NCBI GenBank assembly: GCA_002702655.1
Contig: PABB01000009.1
Span: 1-64,000 of the forward strand
DNA from: Planctomycetaceae bacterium
GTDB lineage: Bacteria; Planctomycetota; Planctomycetia; Pirellulales; Lacipirellulaceae
Length of the DNA stretch: 64,000 bases
Reading direction: 5' to 3'
A program made the translations under genes and the position numbers. This document shows positions 51,917-61,364 of this stretch, piece by piece. Under the pieces are notes generated by a model. That model did not search any database, had not been told where the DNA came from, and was given only the letters and a program-made list of their open reading frames with translations. Positions within the stretch are counted from its first letter, which is position 1. The number at the start of each line of letters is the position of its first letter.

Positions 51917-52705
51917 GTGATTGGCGTCCGGATTGCCGCGGCGACGCGTCACCTGAAGCAACCCTTTCGAAAAGCATTGCACACGGCAGCGTCGCTGGGC
52001 GTGGAGGGCGTGCAAATCGACGCTCGCGATGAACTTCGCCCAGCTGACATAACCGGTACGGCCGTACGTCAGGTGCGGAAACTGCTGGACGATGCGAATC
52101 TGCGGGTCGCCGGGGGCGTCTTCCCCACCCGCCGCGGGCTGCTGGAGGCCCAGGACGCCGAGCGCCGGTTGGCAGCGGTGCGGGCGTCGATGGAGATGAT
52201 CGCTCAGTTGGGCGGCAGCACGCTGGTAACCAACGCCGGCGAGATTCCCGCGGGCGACTCGCCCTTGCGGAGCGACACGCTGCAGATCCTGGAGATTGTC
52301 GCCGCAGCGGGGCAGCGGTTGGGAGTGACCCCCGTGCTGGCCGTGGCGGAGTCGCCGCCCCGCGATGTCGTCGAGTTGCTGGCGGAATCAGCCGAGGGCA
52401 CGGTGGCGGTGGAACTCAACCCGGCTGATTTGATGCGGCACGATCAGTCTCCGACGGAGTGGCTGGACGCGCTCGGCCCGCATGTGGGGGCGATGGCAGC
52501 CACCGACGCGGCGCGGGGGCTGGGCGTGGATCGCGTGCTGGAAGTCGAGTTGGGGCGGGGAGCAGCGGGCGTCGATGAACTGCTGGCCCGACTGTGGGAG
52601 CAATATCGCTACCGCGGGTGGATCGTCGTGGGCCGCAGCGGCTCGCCCCGGGCCGCGGACGAGATCGCCGATGCGGCCAGCTACGTCCGCGCGTGCGGCC
52701 AATGA
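51917..52705 (+). CDS. Sugar phosphate isomerase/epimerase-like TIM barrel
   Basis: A 262-residue protein beginning with GTG. The repeated strand-helix pattern (IGVRIAAATRHLKQPFRKALHTAASLGVEGVQID, LRVAGGVFPTRRG, LGGSTLVTNAGEIP, VTPVLAVAESPP, TVAVELNPADLMRHDQS, HVGAMAATDAARG) fits the AP-endonuclease family 2 barrel. Metal ligands (Glu/Asp/His) are only partly recognisable, so activity is uncertain. It is divergent from the large exported protein, whose start is 88 bases away. Confidence 0.8.
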   Translation: MIGVRIAAATRHLKQPFRKALHTAASLGVEGVQIDARDELRPADITGTAVRQVRKLLDDANLRVAGGVFPTRRGLLEAQDAERRLAAVRASMEMIAQLGGSTLVTNAGEIPAGDSPLRSDTLQILEIVAAAGQRLGVTPVLAVAESPPRDVVELLAESAEGTVAVELNPADLMRHDQSPTEWLDALGPHVGAMAATDAARGLGVDRVLEVELGRGAAGVDELLARLWEQYRYRGWIVVGRSGSPRAADEIADAASYVRACGQ

Positions 52706-52844
52706 CCCACGCTCGCGTGTTGCGGGCGCGCAGCGGCGGCGCTGCAATGCTCAGCGGCTGTGAGATTCGGCCCGAACTCGGCCCCATCTCAGGGCAGAAT
52801 GGCGGCAAGGCCCATCGGCCCGGCCGCGCGGTCATCGGCAGAGA

Positions 52845-52934
52845 TTATTTCTTGCGATGACGGATCTTGGCCCGCATGCGGCGCTTCTTGCGACCCAGCT
52901 TGCGACGACCTTTGCCAGATTTCTTGGTACCCAA
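52845..52934 (-). CDS. 29-residue highly basic peptide, AURKAIP1/COX24-like
   Basis: On the minus strand a TTG start at 52934 (ribosome site GGGAG eight bases before) opens a 29-residue peptide reading MGTKKSGKGRRKLGRK, then KRRMRAKIRHRKK and stop TAA at 52847-52845. More than half the residues are Lys or Arg. The KRRMRAKIRHRK end resembles small AURKAIP1/COX24-type ribosomal proteins (bacterial counterpart of mitochondrial mS38), so an rRNA-binding peptide is likely. No ATG or GTG lies in frame upstream before a stop-free GC-rich stretch, so the TTG start is the best choice. tRNA-Val follows 55 bases upstream on the same strand. Confidence 0.6.
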   Translation of the reverse strand: MGTKKSGKGRRKLGRKKRRMRAKIRHRKK

Positions 52935-52988
52935 GACGCTTGACTCCCAGTGTTCCGCCCGAGGCGGCAGGTGAAATGAGGTGCGAAG

Positions 52989-53062
52989 TGGGCGATGCAG
53001 GGCTCGAACCTGCGACCCCCAGCTTGTCGAGCTGGTGCTCTAGCCAACTGAGCTAATCGCCC
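52989..53062 (-). tRNA. tRNA-Val (anticodon GAC)
   Basis: Seven-pair acceptor stem GGGCGAT/ATCGCCC, D arm GCTC/GAGC, anticodon stem CCAGC/GCTGG with loop TCGACAA, T arm GCAGG/CCTGC with TTCGAGC, discriminator A. Counting gives anticodon GAC at 34-36 (codon GTC) with C, not the near-universal U, at position 33. CCA is not encoded. All stems pair perfectly. Identity elements A35, C36 and A73 fit valine. Confidence 0.93.
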
Positions 53063-53274
53063 GGCGTGGTTGCCGGCCCCGGCTGGGATGCGGCAGATTC
53101 GCAAGTATAGCACTCGTCAGAACATGCGCGTAGGGGGCCAGAGCTTCCCGCTGGCCCTGATTTTCCGCGAAGGTGCGAGAAAAAATGTCCTTGTCGCCTG
53201 CGGGCCGCTGGGGTCTAATCTCCGATTGCTCGGATGCAGCCGACCGATGTCGGCCTTTCTCGGAAGATTTTGCT

Positions 53275-53448
53275 ATGAGATACGACTGGCGCCACATTTT
53301 GTCCTGGAGCGAAGTGCTGTGCTTCGTTCTGGTTTGGAGCCTGGGGCTCGGCTCGGCGTTGATGCAGCTCTACGGCAGCGACCAGGATGCGTTGGCCGCC
53401 GATGTCGCCTCCAGCGACGCGGCGCCCGGACTGCCGGCCGTCGACTAG
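53275..53448 (+). CDS. Small single-helix membrane protein
   Basis: A 57-residue protein (start ATG 53275, ribosome site GGAAGA). It opens with MRYDWRHILSW, then one membrane helix (SEVLCFVLVWSLGLGSALMQL) and a short acidic tail ending in PGLPAVD. No family recognised. Its length, start signal and clear helix favour a real gene, but it is short. It converges with der. Confidence 0.5.
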   Translation: MRYDWRHILSWSEVLCFVLVWSLGLGSALMQLYGSDQDALAADVASSDAAPGLPAVD

Positions 53449-53507
53449 CGCCTGCTGCCGAAAACCGCGGGTTCGCCTGCGCCGCCTCATGCGCGTTCTG
53501 CGTCGCG

Positions 53508-54872
53508 CTACGCGGAGGCGTCGGAGGTCTTGTCGATCTCGTTACGCTCGTCGCTCGATTGCCGGCGCCGCAGGTACAGCTTGATCGGCACCTCGGCAAA
53601 CTCCAACTGATCCCGCACGGCCCCCAGCAAGTATCGCTGGTACGGCCGGTCGAGCGCCTGCGGGTCGTTGCAGAACAGCACCAGCGTCGGCGGTTGGACG
53701 CCCACCTGCGTGCCGTAGTAGATTTTCGGCCGCCGGTTGCGAAACAGCGGCGGCGGGTTGCGCTGCACCGCGTCGCGCAACAACCGGTTGAGCTGGCCCG
53801 TGTTGAGCCGCTGCCGCGATTGCTTGAACAGCATCTGGGCGTGATTCAGCAGCGCTTTGACGTTCTTGCCCGTCTCGCCCGTGATGAAGGCGATCGGCGC
53901 GTACCGCATGGTGCGGAACGTGTCGTTGAGATACCGCACCCATTTTTCGGTGGGCATCGACTTGGCCAGCAGGTCCCACTTGTTGACCACGAAGATGACC
54001 GGCTTGTACTGCTCGCTGATGTAGTCGCACAGTTGCTTGTCGACTTTGCTGATCGATTGCGACGCGTCGAGAAATAGCAGCACCACGTCGGCGCGGCGGA
54101 TGCTGCGCTGGGCGCGGTGGGTGCCGTAGAAGTCGACCGACGCGCCCCGGCTCTTGGAACGTCGCAGCCCTGGCGTATCGATGGCCACGAAGCCCTTGCC
54201 ATCCAATTCGAATCGCACGTCGACGCTGTCCCGCGTCGTGCCGGGCACCTCGCTGACGATCATTCGCTGCGCTTGGGCCAGCGTGTTGACGAACGTGCTT
54301 TTGCCGACGTTGCGGCGGCCGACGATCGCCACCTTCATCTCCGGCTCGGCGACCATATCGCCCTCGGGCGACTCGGGCGGCAGCCGTTCGAGGATCAGGT
54401 TCAGCAGTACCGGCCGATGGCGATTTTGCTTCGTGCTGATCGGCAAAATGTTGCCCCGGCCCAGACGGTAGAAATCGGAGGTTTGGTTATCGTGCTTCCC
54501 GTCATCGGCCTTGTTGGCCACGCAGATGACGGGGACTTCCAAATCGCGGAGGCGGCGCCCCACTTCCTCGTCCAAGGGGGTCAGCCCGGACCGCACGTCG
54601 ACCACAAAGAGGATCACCGCGGCCGAATCGATCGCGGCGTCGATCTGCGCTTCGATGTGCTTGGTGAGGTTGTCTTCGTCCTCGATGCCGATGCCGCCCG
54701 TGTCGACCAGCTCGAAATACCGCTCCTCGTGCTGCATCAGGTAGTCGACCGGATCGCGCGTGATGCCGGGCTGATCTTCGACGATCGCCAAGCGGCGGCC
54801 GGCGAGCCAGTTGAGAATACTGCTCTTGCCGACGTTGGGGCGGCCGACGATGACGACGCGAGGGACTGGCAT
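53508..54872 (-). CDS. der: Ribosome-assembly GTPase Der (EngA)
   Basis: A 454-residue protein with two tandem GTPase domains. Domain 1: GRPNVGKSS (G1), VEDQPGITRD (G2), DTGGIG (G3), NKADD (G4). Domain 2: GRRNVGKST, SEVPGTTRDSVD, DTPGLRR and NKWD. The C-terminal KH-like domain (RPKIYYGTQVGVQPPTLVLFCN) is typical. Der is required for 50S subunit maturation. ATG 54872 gives MPVPRVVIVG; open sequence upstream is not conserved. Tail residues are Arg/Ser-rich. Confidence 0.97.
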   Translation of the reverse strand: MPVPRVVIVGRPNVGKSSILNWLAGRRLAIVEDQPGITRDPVDYLMQHEERYFELVDTGGIGIEDEDNLTKHIEAQIDAAIDSAAVILFVVDVRSGLTPLDEEVGRRLRDLEVPVICVANKADDGKHDNQTSDFYRLGRGNILPISTKQNRHRPVLLNLILERLPPESPEGDMVAEPEMKVAIVGRRNVGKSTFVNTLAQAQRMIVSEVPGTTRDSVDVRFELDGKGFVAIDTPGLRRSKSRGASVDFYGTHRAQRSIRRADVVLLFLDASQSISKVDKQLCDYISEQYKPVIFVVNKWDLLAKSMPTEKWVRYLNDTFRTMRYAPIAFITGETGKNVKALLNHAQMLFKQSRQRLNTGQLNRLLRDAVQRNPPPLFRNRRPKIYYGTQVGVQPPTLVLFCNDPQALDRPYQRYLLGAVRDQLEFAEVPIKLYLRRRQSSDERNEIDKTSDASA

Positions 54873-55138
54873 GGAGGGGAGGGGTGGTTGGGGCGGGCGA
54901 GCGGGGCAATCCTTCATCATACTCTTGCGGCGGGGTCGCATGCCACTGGTGACGGACAATCGCGTGCCGGGCGATCTGAAGGCGAGCCGGGGGCGTCAGG
55001 CACAGCTTGGTTGATGGTGCGGCGTTCTCGGTTGGAGCCTGGCCGGGCAGGGCGGTGTTCGCGGCGGCGAGAATCCCTACACTGACCCTGTTGGCTCCCG
55101 CCAACGGCCCGTCCTGCCCTGCTCCGCCCCGCACCGCC

Positions 55139-55969
55139 ATGTCGGACGCCGATCGCTCCCGAACTCTGCTCGCTCAGCAGTTGGAAGGCCTGCTGGCCGC
55201 GGGCGTGTCGTGCCTGCCCCGGGCCGACGCGGGCCGCGTGGCGCGGTGGTCGTCCGCAGCGCCCGCCGCCGAGGAGACTTCTCCGGCCGCGGTTGCAGCC
55301 GCAGCTCCCCCTGCTCCGTCATCCGAATCCGCCGCCGCCGAGTCCGCCATGCCCCGCTCCCGCAATCTGCTTGATGACGCCGGCCCCACGGATGATGCGG
55401 CCGCCGCGGCGCCCACGCTGGACGCCCTGCAGCAGTTGGTGGTCGGCTGCACTCGGTGTGAGGAGCTGGCCGCCAAACGCACCCAGACCGTGTTTGGCGT
55501 TGGCAATCCCAACGCCCGGCTGTGCTTTGTGGGCGAGGCGCCGGGGGCCGACGAGGATCGGCTGGGCGAGCCGTTCGTGGGTCGCGCGGGGCAGTTGCTC
55601 AACAAGATTCTGGAAGCCTGCAAGCTGTCGCGGGACGAAGTTTACATCCTGAACGTGCTGAAGTGCCGCCCGCCGGGAAATCGCAATCCCGAGCCCGCCG
55701 AGTCCGCCAATTGCCGCGGCTTTTTCGATCGGCAGCTCGATCTGATCCAGCCGGAATTCATCTGCTGCCTGGGGGCGGTCGCGGCCCGCAACCTGCTGGA
55801 CACCCAGACGGCGATCGGCAAGCTCCGCGGCTCGGTGCACGACTACCGCGGCATCAAGGTCGTGTGCACGTATCACCCGGCCTATCTGCTGCGCAACCCT
55901 GCCGCCAAGGGGGCGACGTGGGAAGACATGAAGCTGCTGATGCGCGAGATGGGTCAGCCGGTGGATTGA
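55139..55969 (+). CDS. Uracil-DNA glycosylase, family 4
   Basis: A 276-residue protein. After an Ala/Pro-rich N-terminal extension (about residues 30-105) comes a family-4 UDG: a first cysteine pair CTRC ([10 protein letters not shown]), motif 1 [18 protein letters not shown], the core [18 protein letters not shown] with two more Cys and [12 protein letters not shown] at the C terminus. Four cysteines bind a 4Fe-4S cluster. It removes uracil from DNA made by cytosine deamination. It is divergent from der (266-base spacer with no gene). Confidence 0.92.
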   Translation: MSDADRSRTLLAQQLEGLLAAGVSCLPRADAGRVARWSSAAPAAEETSPAAVAAAAPPAPSSESAAAESAMPRSRNLLDDAGPTDDAAAAAPTLDALQQLVVGCTRCEELAAKRTQTVFGVGNPNARLCFVGEAPGADEDRLGEPFVGRAGQLLNKILEACKLSRDEVYILNVLKCRPPGNRNPEPAESANCRGFFDRQLDLIQPEFICCLGAVAARNLLDTQTAIGKLRGSVHDYRGIKVVCTYHPAYLLRNPAAKGATWEDMKLLMREMGQPVD

Positions 55970-56407
55970 GCGGTGACTGGTGACTGGTGGCGAATTTGCT
56001 CACTGCCCACCGCCTGTTGCCAAGTCCGCACGGCCGAAGCGGGCATGCTACGTAGCGCGCAGCGGGCCCTCGTGCGTCCGATTTTGCTAGCAATTCGTCG
56101 CCGAAATTGGCGAACCTTGCGGGTCGTAACGATTGTGTTCTAAGCAATTCGGCAACTCGGCGCAGAACGCGCTCAAAACCGTTTTCTCGCGCCCCGCCCG
56201 TTGATAAAGTGCGAGAAGCAAGGGCGGAGTCAGCCACGCAGCGGGCGACGCCAGGCGGCCAGTGTGCGGGTCGCTTGGCGTCGCTTGCTACGGCCGGCGT
56301 TCCGCCGCTTGCGGGACTCGTTGCCGACACGTCGCGTTTCTCCCCACGGAGGTCGGTCGCCTGCCGCAGCGGTGCGACCGACCGCGCGAACTTTGCCCTC
56401 GACTGCC
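55970..56407. other. Gene-free spacer with short direct repeats
   Basis: Begins with GCGGTGACTGGTGACTGGTG (55970-55989), a tandem TGACTGG repeat related to that at 58860-58940. Further on lie REP-like pieces (CGGCCGAAGCGGGCATGCTACG). Less GC-rich around 56090-56200. No gene; a promoter for the downstream gene was not identified. Confidence 0.4.
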
Positions 56408-56977
56408 ATGATTCACCCGCACCTGCCGCACTCTGACGACGTCGATCGCCTGCTGCTGAACGCCCAGTTGCGCGACGCGCTGGAACCCCTGTACGACGAG
56501 TCAATCGGCCGGGTGAACGCCGAGTTGATGTCGACCGGGGACGAGAACGAGTTCTTGCAATCGATGCTCGATTGGGAACGGGCTCCCATGCTGCCGATTT
56601 GCGAGTGGTTCGCCCCGAAGCTCGATCTGCCGCATCCGGACGATTTGGACGACGAGGACCTGCGTCGCGAGCTGTACACGGTGATCGGCCGGCTGTTCGA
56701 GAAGCACATCGTGCTGGACTTCACCGACCACCTGAGCGATCGGCAGCTCTACACGCTGGTGTACCGCGACATTCTGCCGGCGCACGAGAAGCTGATGCAC
56801 CGTCGCAGCAGTTACCTGCACTGGGACTGTGCGAACGTCGACGGCGATCCGGAGCTGTGGCTGCGCTACTACGCGACCGAGGCGGAGCGGCAGACCTGGG
56901 CGGCGGAGAACGACGACTACCTGCCGCAGATCGACGACCCGCCCTATCCGCGGGATTTGCCGCGGGCTCCCCTGTGA
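56408..56977 (+). CDS. Conserved-looking cytosolic protein of unknown function
   Basis: A 189-residue acidic protein starting at ATG 56408. It is helical with no membrane segment: HPHLPHSDDVDRLLLNAQLRDALEP, FLQSMLDWERAPMLPICEWF, LYTVIGRLFEKHIVLDFTDHLSDRQLYTLVYRDILP and LRYYATEAERQTWAAENDDYLP. The mixture of conserved-looking Trp, His and Asp residues suggests a folded planctomycete family, but I recognise no domain. Confidence 0.65.
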   Translation: MIHPHLPHSDDVDRLLLNAQLRDALEPLYDESIGRVNAELMSTGDENEFLQSMLDWERAPMLPICEWFAPKLDLPHPDDLDDEDLRRELYTVIGRLFEKHIVLDFTDHLSDRQLYTLVYRDILPAHEKLMHRRSSYLHWDCANVDGDPELWLRYYATEAERQTWAAENDDYLPQIDDPPYPRDLPRAPL

Positions 56978-57018
56978 TGCGGCGCTCCGGCCGCAACTGA
57001 TTCTCGCCGACGCGGCAC

Positions 57019-58053
57019 TTACTCGCCGGCCAGCTCTGCGAGCTTTGCTCGCAGTTGATTCACCGCCGTGGCGGCCGCCGAGTTGAACGGGTCGAAGCCT
57101 CCCGCGGGATCGTCAGCCGCCACATCGACAGCGGCCGCCAAACGCCGGGCCGTTGCCGCCGGCGAGCGCGGCTGATCAACGCGGACCCGTTCATCGTTCG
57201 TGAGCGACTGATAGTACAGCAGCACGAACTCGTACTGTGCGGCGAGCGATTCGAGTTCCGATACCGCGCGTGCCACGTCGGCCAGCGTGAGGGCGTCGCG
57301 GGCGTTTGTGACGGCGGCTTCCAGGTCGCGCAATCCGGCGTGGTAACCGGCGATTTGCGCTCGCAACTCCGGCAGGTTGACGGTCACGACCGTCGGCTGC
57401 ACGGTTGTGGCGGTCGCGGGCGCCGATGGCGCGGACGCGTGAATCACCTGGACGGGCGTTTCGACGGCGGGCGCCGCTTCGCCCGGCGGATCGGCGAGCG
57501 TGGGGATTGGTCCGGCCGCGACGGGGGACTGCGGCGGGGCCGGCTCGATGATGTCGGTTCCCGCGGCAGAGTTTTCGTCGGCGGCCGGCGGGGCCGCGGC
57601 GATCTCCGGCGGCGCGGCGGATTGGGGAGCAGCTTCGAGCAACACCGGCGTGGCGCCGGGGTTCGGGTTCGGGCCGTGGGCGTCCGTCTCTTCCTCTTCG
57701 GCTTCAGACGCGCCGAATTGCGGCGTCGCCGGCAACGGCTTCAGCCGGCCCGGCATCGTGCGACGGATCGCTTCCTGCAGCCACTCGGCCAGCAGTCGCT
57801 GGTCGGCCGGAGAATGCGACGAGGCGTCGAACGCCGCGGTCGCCGCTTCCAACGCGGCCACCCGCCGCTCATACGCGGGCAAATCGTGCCGCAGCGCCAG
57901 TTCGAATTGCAGGCGAACGTCGGCCTCCAGGCTGCCGAGATTAACGACCGGCGCGTCGCCGGTCCGTTCGGCAATGCCAAAGACCGCCACAATAGCGACC
58001 GCGACAAAGGCGCTGACCATCGCGATCAGCCGTTCGCTCGTACTGGACTTCAT
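57019..58053 (-). CDS. Membrane-anchored Pro/Ala-rich protein of unknown function
   Basis: A 344-residue protein: basic start, one helix (MVSAFVAVAIVAVFGIA), a helical segment to about residue 105, a long Pro/Ala/Thr-rich linker (about 110-220; AAPPEIAAAPPAADENSA) and a C-terminal helical domain (NLPELRAQIAGYHAGLRDLEAAVTNARDAL). Typical of periplasmic or envelope proteins with a spacer. No family recognised. Divergent from the VTT-domain gene. Confidence 0.65.
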   Translation of the reverse strand: MKSSTSERLIAMVSAFVAVAIVAVFGIAERTGDAPVVNLGSLEADVRLQFELALRHDLPAYERRVAALEAATAAFDASSHSPADQRLLAEWLQEAIRRTMPGRLKPLPATPQFGASEAEEEETDAHGPNPNPGATPVLLEAAPQSAAPPEIAAAPPAADENSAAGTDIIEPAPPQSPVAAGPIPTLADPPGEAAPAVETPVQVIHASAPSAPATATTVQPTVVTVNLPELRAQIAGYHAGLRDLEAAVTNARDALTLADVARAVSELESLAAQYEFVLLYYQSLTNDERVRVDQPRSPAATARRLAAAVDVAADDPAGGFDPFNSAAATAVNQLRAKLAELAGE

Positions 58054-58183
58054 TGTCGGAAGTGCTCCGTGTCTGCAAATGGGGTCAGGCGCGCACGGGT
58101 GGACCGGCTCGGCGCTGACGCCTGTGAAAACCTAGAATGGCAGGCTTTCAAGTCAAAACCGCCCGGGGCGAAACGGCGATTTA

Positions 58184-58819
58184 ATGAACCGCACTCTGCT
58201 GAAGCCCTTGTTGATTGTGGCGGTCGTGCTGGTTCTGCCGCTGGCGTTGCTGGCTGTGCGGGGCGAATCATTTACGACGCAGCTCCAGCGATGGCGCGAC
58301 GACCCGCCAGCCCGCGCGACAATGGCCGCGTTGGTCGTGGCGGTGCTGGCGAGCGACGTGGTGCTGCCGGTGCCGTCGGGGCCCGTGGCGACGCTGGCCG
58401 GAGCGCAATTGGGAACGGCGCTGGGGGCCGCTGCGTCGTGCGCGGGCATGACCGTCGGCGCGGCGATTGCCTTCGCCCTGGCGCGACGCTGGGGCCGGCC
58501 GTTGGCGGAGAAGATGTCCTCGCCGGAGAGCCTGGCCGAGTTGGACGACGCCTGCGCTCGCCACGGCGGGTGGGTGCTGGCGATCACGCGGCCGTTGCCC
58601 GTACTGGCCGAGGCGGCGGCGCTGCTGGTGGGCGCGCTACGCATGTCGTGGGGCAGATTCCTGCCGCCGGTGTTGCTGGCCAATGCCGCGCTGGGCGTCG
58701 CTTACGCGGCCCTGGGCCAGTACGCGGCAAAGCGCGAGTGGCTGCCGCTGGCGGTGGGGCTGGCCGCCGCGGCGCCGCTGGCGGCCTTTGCCTGGCGGCC
58801 ACGGCGGGAGAAGTATTAG
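58184..58819 (+). CDS. VTT-domain (DedA/TVP38-like) membrane protein
   Basis: A 211-residue protein with five or six helices. The VTT signature is visible (DVVLPVPSGPVATLAGAQLG, GMTVGAAIAFALARRWGRP). VTT proteins are thought to act in lipid scrambling or membrane homeostasis, and this one has the re-entrant-loop Pro/Gly residues. Start ATG 58184 lacks a strong ribosome site. It stands alone. Confidence 0.83.
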   Translation: MNRTLLKPLLIVAVVLVLPLALLAVRGESFTTQLQRWRDDPPARATMAALVVAVLASDVVLPVPSGPVATLAGAQLGTALGAAASCAGMTVGAAIAFALARRWGRPLAEKMSSPESLAELDDACARHGGWVLAITRPLPVLAEAAALLVGALRMSWGRFLPPVLLANAALGVAYAALGQYAAKREWLPLAVGLAAAAPLAAFAWRPRREKY

Positions 58820-58859
58820 GCAGAAGGTGGTAGGCGGTCGGCGGTGAGCAGCGGGCAGT

Positions 58860-58940
58860 CACCAACTCACAACTCACCAGTGACCAGTGAGCGGGTACAT
58901 TTTCCAATCACAGGTCACTGGTCGCCGGTAACTGATCACC
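58860..58940. repeat. Inverted repeat of CCAGTGACC/GGTCACTGG units
   Basis: ACCAGTGACC (58876-58885) and GGTCACTGGT (58913-58922) pair exactly, with further degenerate copies (CACCAACTCACAACTCACC; GTAACTGATCACCTCACC) around them. The same word recurs at 55970-55989. Confidence 0.65.
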
Positions 58941-58987
58941 TCACCTGCACCCCGCACGGCCGGAGCGGCCATGCCACGAGCGCATAC

Positions 58988-59026
58988 AAAAGCCGGGCGT
59001 TCTCGCGGTTGGCGAGAACGCCCGGC
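58988..59026 (-). terminator. Rho-independent terminator of pckG
   Basis: On the minus strand GCCGGGCGTTCTCGC (59026-59012) pairs perfectly with GCGAGAACGCCCGGC (59006-58992), 15 pairs with a five-base loop, followed by TTTT (58991-58988). It lies about 100 bases downstream of the PEP carboxykinase stop. Confidence 0.85.
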
Positions 59027-59127
59027 GGTTAATTCCGGCGCTCGAAACTCTGCGTGACCGACAAGGCCGGCGAGGAATCCGTCCCCAGCGACCGCGAATC
59101 ATTCGCGGCCTGCGCCGGTCTTCAACA

Positions 59128-60990
59128 TCACTCGTCGTGCACGTGATGTGCGTCCCAGTGCTTGGGGGAACGCCACAGCCCGGAGAGCAGCAGCTCGCGG
59201 ACAAACAGCATTTCCTTGGGCAGCCGGTCGTACATCTTGAAGAACAGCTCGTCGTGCGAGGCGATTTCCTGCAGCCACTCGCCGCGGTCGGCGCTCATCA
59301 GCAGGTCGAACTTCTCTTCGGGGAAGTCCAGGCCGCGCCAGTCGATGTCCTCGTACTTGGGCATTTTACCGAGGGGGCCTTCAATCGCGGCCGCTTTGCC
59401 GCGGACCCGATCGACGATCCACTTGAGGATCCGCATGTTCTCGCCGAAGCCGGGCCAGACGAAATTCCCGTCCTCGTCGCGGCGGAACCAGTTCACGCAG
59501 AACACCTTGGGCGGCAGAATCTGCCGGCCGAAGTTGAGCCAGTGATTCAGGTAATCGCCGACGTGGTAGCCGCAGAAGGGCAACATGGCGAACGGGTCGC
59601 GACGGACCTGGCCGATCTTGCCGAACGCGGCGGCCGTCATCTCCGAGCCCATGGTGGCCGCGGTGTACACGCCAAACGGCCACGAGGGAGTCTCGTGCAC
59701 CAGCGGCACCACCGTGCTGCGGCGACCGCCGAAGATGATCGCCGAGATCGGCACGCCCTTCGGGTCGTCGTAGGCCGGGTCAGCCGACGGGCACTGGCTG
59801 ATGGGGGCCGTGAAGCGGCTGTTGGGGTGCGCCGCCTTGGCTTCGCTTTCGGGCGTCCAGTCATTGCCGTGCCAGTCGATGCAGTGCGCCGGCGGCTCGT
59901 CGGTCATGCCCTCCCACCACACGTCGCCGTCGTCGGTCAGAGCCACGTTCGTGAAGATCGTGTTCTCGCGAATCGACGCCATCGCGTTGGGGTTGGTCTT
60001 TTCGTTCGTGCCGGGGGCCACGCCGAACAGACCGGCTTCGGGATTGATCGCGTAGATCTGCCCGTCATCAGCCGGCTTGATCCAGGCGATGTCGTCGCCC
60101 ACCGTCGTGACTTCCCAGCCCTCGTCGGTGAACGGCTTGGGCGGGATGAGCATGGCAAAGTTCGTCTTGCCGCAGGCGCTGGGGAACGCGGCGGCGACGT
60201 AGGTCTTTTCGCCGTCGGGGCTCTTCACGCCGGAGATCAACATGTGCTCGGCGAGCCAGCCTTCTTCGCGGGCCATGTTCGAGGCGATCCGCAACGCGAA
60301 GCACTTTTTGCCCAACAGGGCGTTGCCGCCGTAGCCGGAGCCGTAGCTCCAGATCGCCCGCTCTTCGGGGAAGTGGACGATGTACTTGTCCTTGGGATCG
60401 GGGCTGCAGGGCCACGCCACGTCTTTCACGCCGGGCCCCAGCGGCATGCCGACCGAGTGCAGGCACTCGATGAACTCGCCGTCGCCCAGGGTGTCGAGCA
60501 CCTTCTGGCCCATGCGGGTCATGATCCGCATGTTGACCACGACGTAAGGCGAGTCGGTCACTTGCACGCCGATGTGCGAGATCGGCGAACCGATCGGGCC
60601 CATGCTGAAGGGGATCACGTACATCGTGCGGCCGAGCATCGAGCCGTCGAACTTGGGCCGCAGCGTGGCCTTCATCTTCTCGGGAGATTCCCAGTGATTG
60701 GTCGGTCCGGCGTCGCCGGGATCAATCGAGCAGATGAACGTGCGGTCTTCGACGCGGGCCACGTCGCTGGGGTGGCTGCGGGCGAGGAAGCAGTTGGGGC
60801 GCAGTTCCGGATTCAAGCGGATGAACGTGCCGCCCTCGACCATGAGTTCGCACAACTGGTCGTATTCCTCCTGCGACCCGTCGCACCAATGGACGTTTTC
60901 CGGCTTGCACAGCGCCGCCATCTCTTCGACCCAAGCGACAAGCTTTTCGTTGTTGGTCGCAGGGGGCGCTTTGGCTGTGGTGGCGGTCAT
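59128..60990 (-). CDS. pckG: Phosphoenolpyruvate carboxykinase (GTP)
   Basis: A 620-residue GTP-dependent PEPCK. The nucleotide loop and catalytic Cys are in [13 protein letters not shown]; other hallmarks are [33 protein letters not shown] (substrate binding), [32 protein letters not shown] and [25 protein letters not shown] (guanine site). It converts oxaloacetate and GTP to PEP and CO2 for gluconeogenesis or the reverse anaplerotic step. ATG 60990 has GGAAGGAG at the right distance; the preceding in-frame TTG is not needed. A Rho-independent terminator follows. Confidence 0.97.
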   Translation of the reverse strand: MTATTAKAPPATNNEKLVAWVEEMAALCKPENVHWCDGSQEEYDQLCELMVEGGTFIRLNPELRPNCFLARSHPSDVARVEDRTFICSIDPGDAGPTNHWESPEKMKATLRPKFDGSMLGRTMYVIPFSMGPIGSPISHIGVQVTDSPYVVVNMRIMTRMGQKVLDTLGDGEFIECLHSVGMPLGPGVKDVAWPCSPDPKDKYIVHFPEERAIWSYGSGYGGNALLGKKCFALRIASNMAREEGWLAEHMLISGVKSPDGEKTYVAAAFPSACGKTNFAMLIPPKPFTDEGWEVTTVGDDIAWIKPADDGQIYAINPEAGLFGVAPGTNEKTNPNAMASIRENTIFTNVALTDDGDVWWEGMTDEPPAHCIDWHGNDWTPESEAKAAHPNSRFTAPISQCPSADPAYDDPKGVPISAIIFGGRRSTVVPLVHETPSWPFGVYTAATMGSEMTAAAFGKIGQVRRDPFAMLPFCGYHVGDYLNHWLNFGRQILPPKVFCVNWFRRDEDGNFVWPGFGENMRILKWIVDRVRGKAAAIEGPLGKMPKYEDIDWRGLDFPEEKFDLLMSADRGEWLQEIASHDELFFKMYDRLPKEMLFVRELLLSGLWRSPKHWDAHHVHDE

Positions 60991-61364
60991 CAACGTACTC
61001 CTTCCTATGTTCTGCGTAGCGATTGCTAGTCAGTGCGCTGCGGCGGCGAACCCTGGGCGCCGTAACGCTCAGCAGACTGACTCGCAAAAAGGGGGCGGAT
61101 GCTCGCCGGAGCGAAAGTCGCGGCAATGACGAGCGATGCGATGGGTCCAGTGTCTCGAACTGCGAGTTCGCGGCAAGTCCTTGCCCGCTGCATTAGCAAG
61201 AGTCGTGCCAATGTTCGTGGTCCGGCGTTGCGCGTTGCGCGCATCGGCGTTCGCAGTGCGAGATCGCTCGCGCGCCAAAAGTCGCCCCCATGCGCGACTG
61301 TGCCGTTCCGCTCAGTGTGCGGCGCGACTGCGGGCAAACCGTCATAACGGTTGTGCCGTTGGAA
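60991..61364. other. Spacer upstream of pckG
   Basis: Carries the pckG ribosome site (minus strand 61006-60999) and presumably its promoter, though no good hexamer pair was found. A small stem AACCGT/ACGGTT lies at 61337-61352, near the CHAT gene's 3' end. No gene recognised on either strand. Confidence 0.4.
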
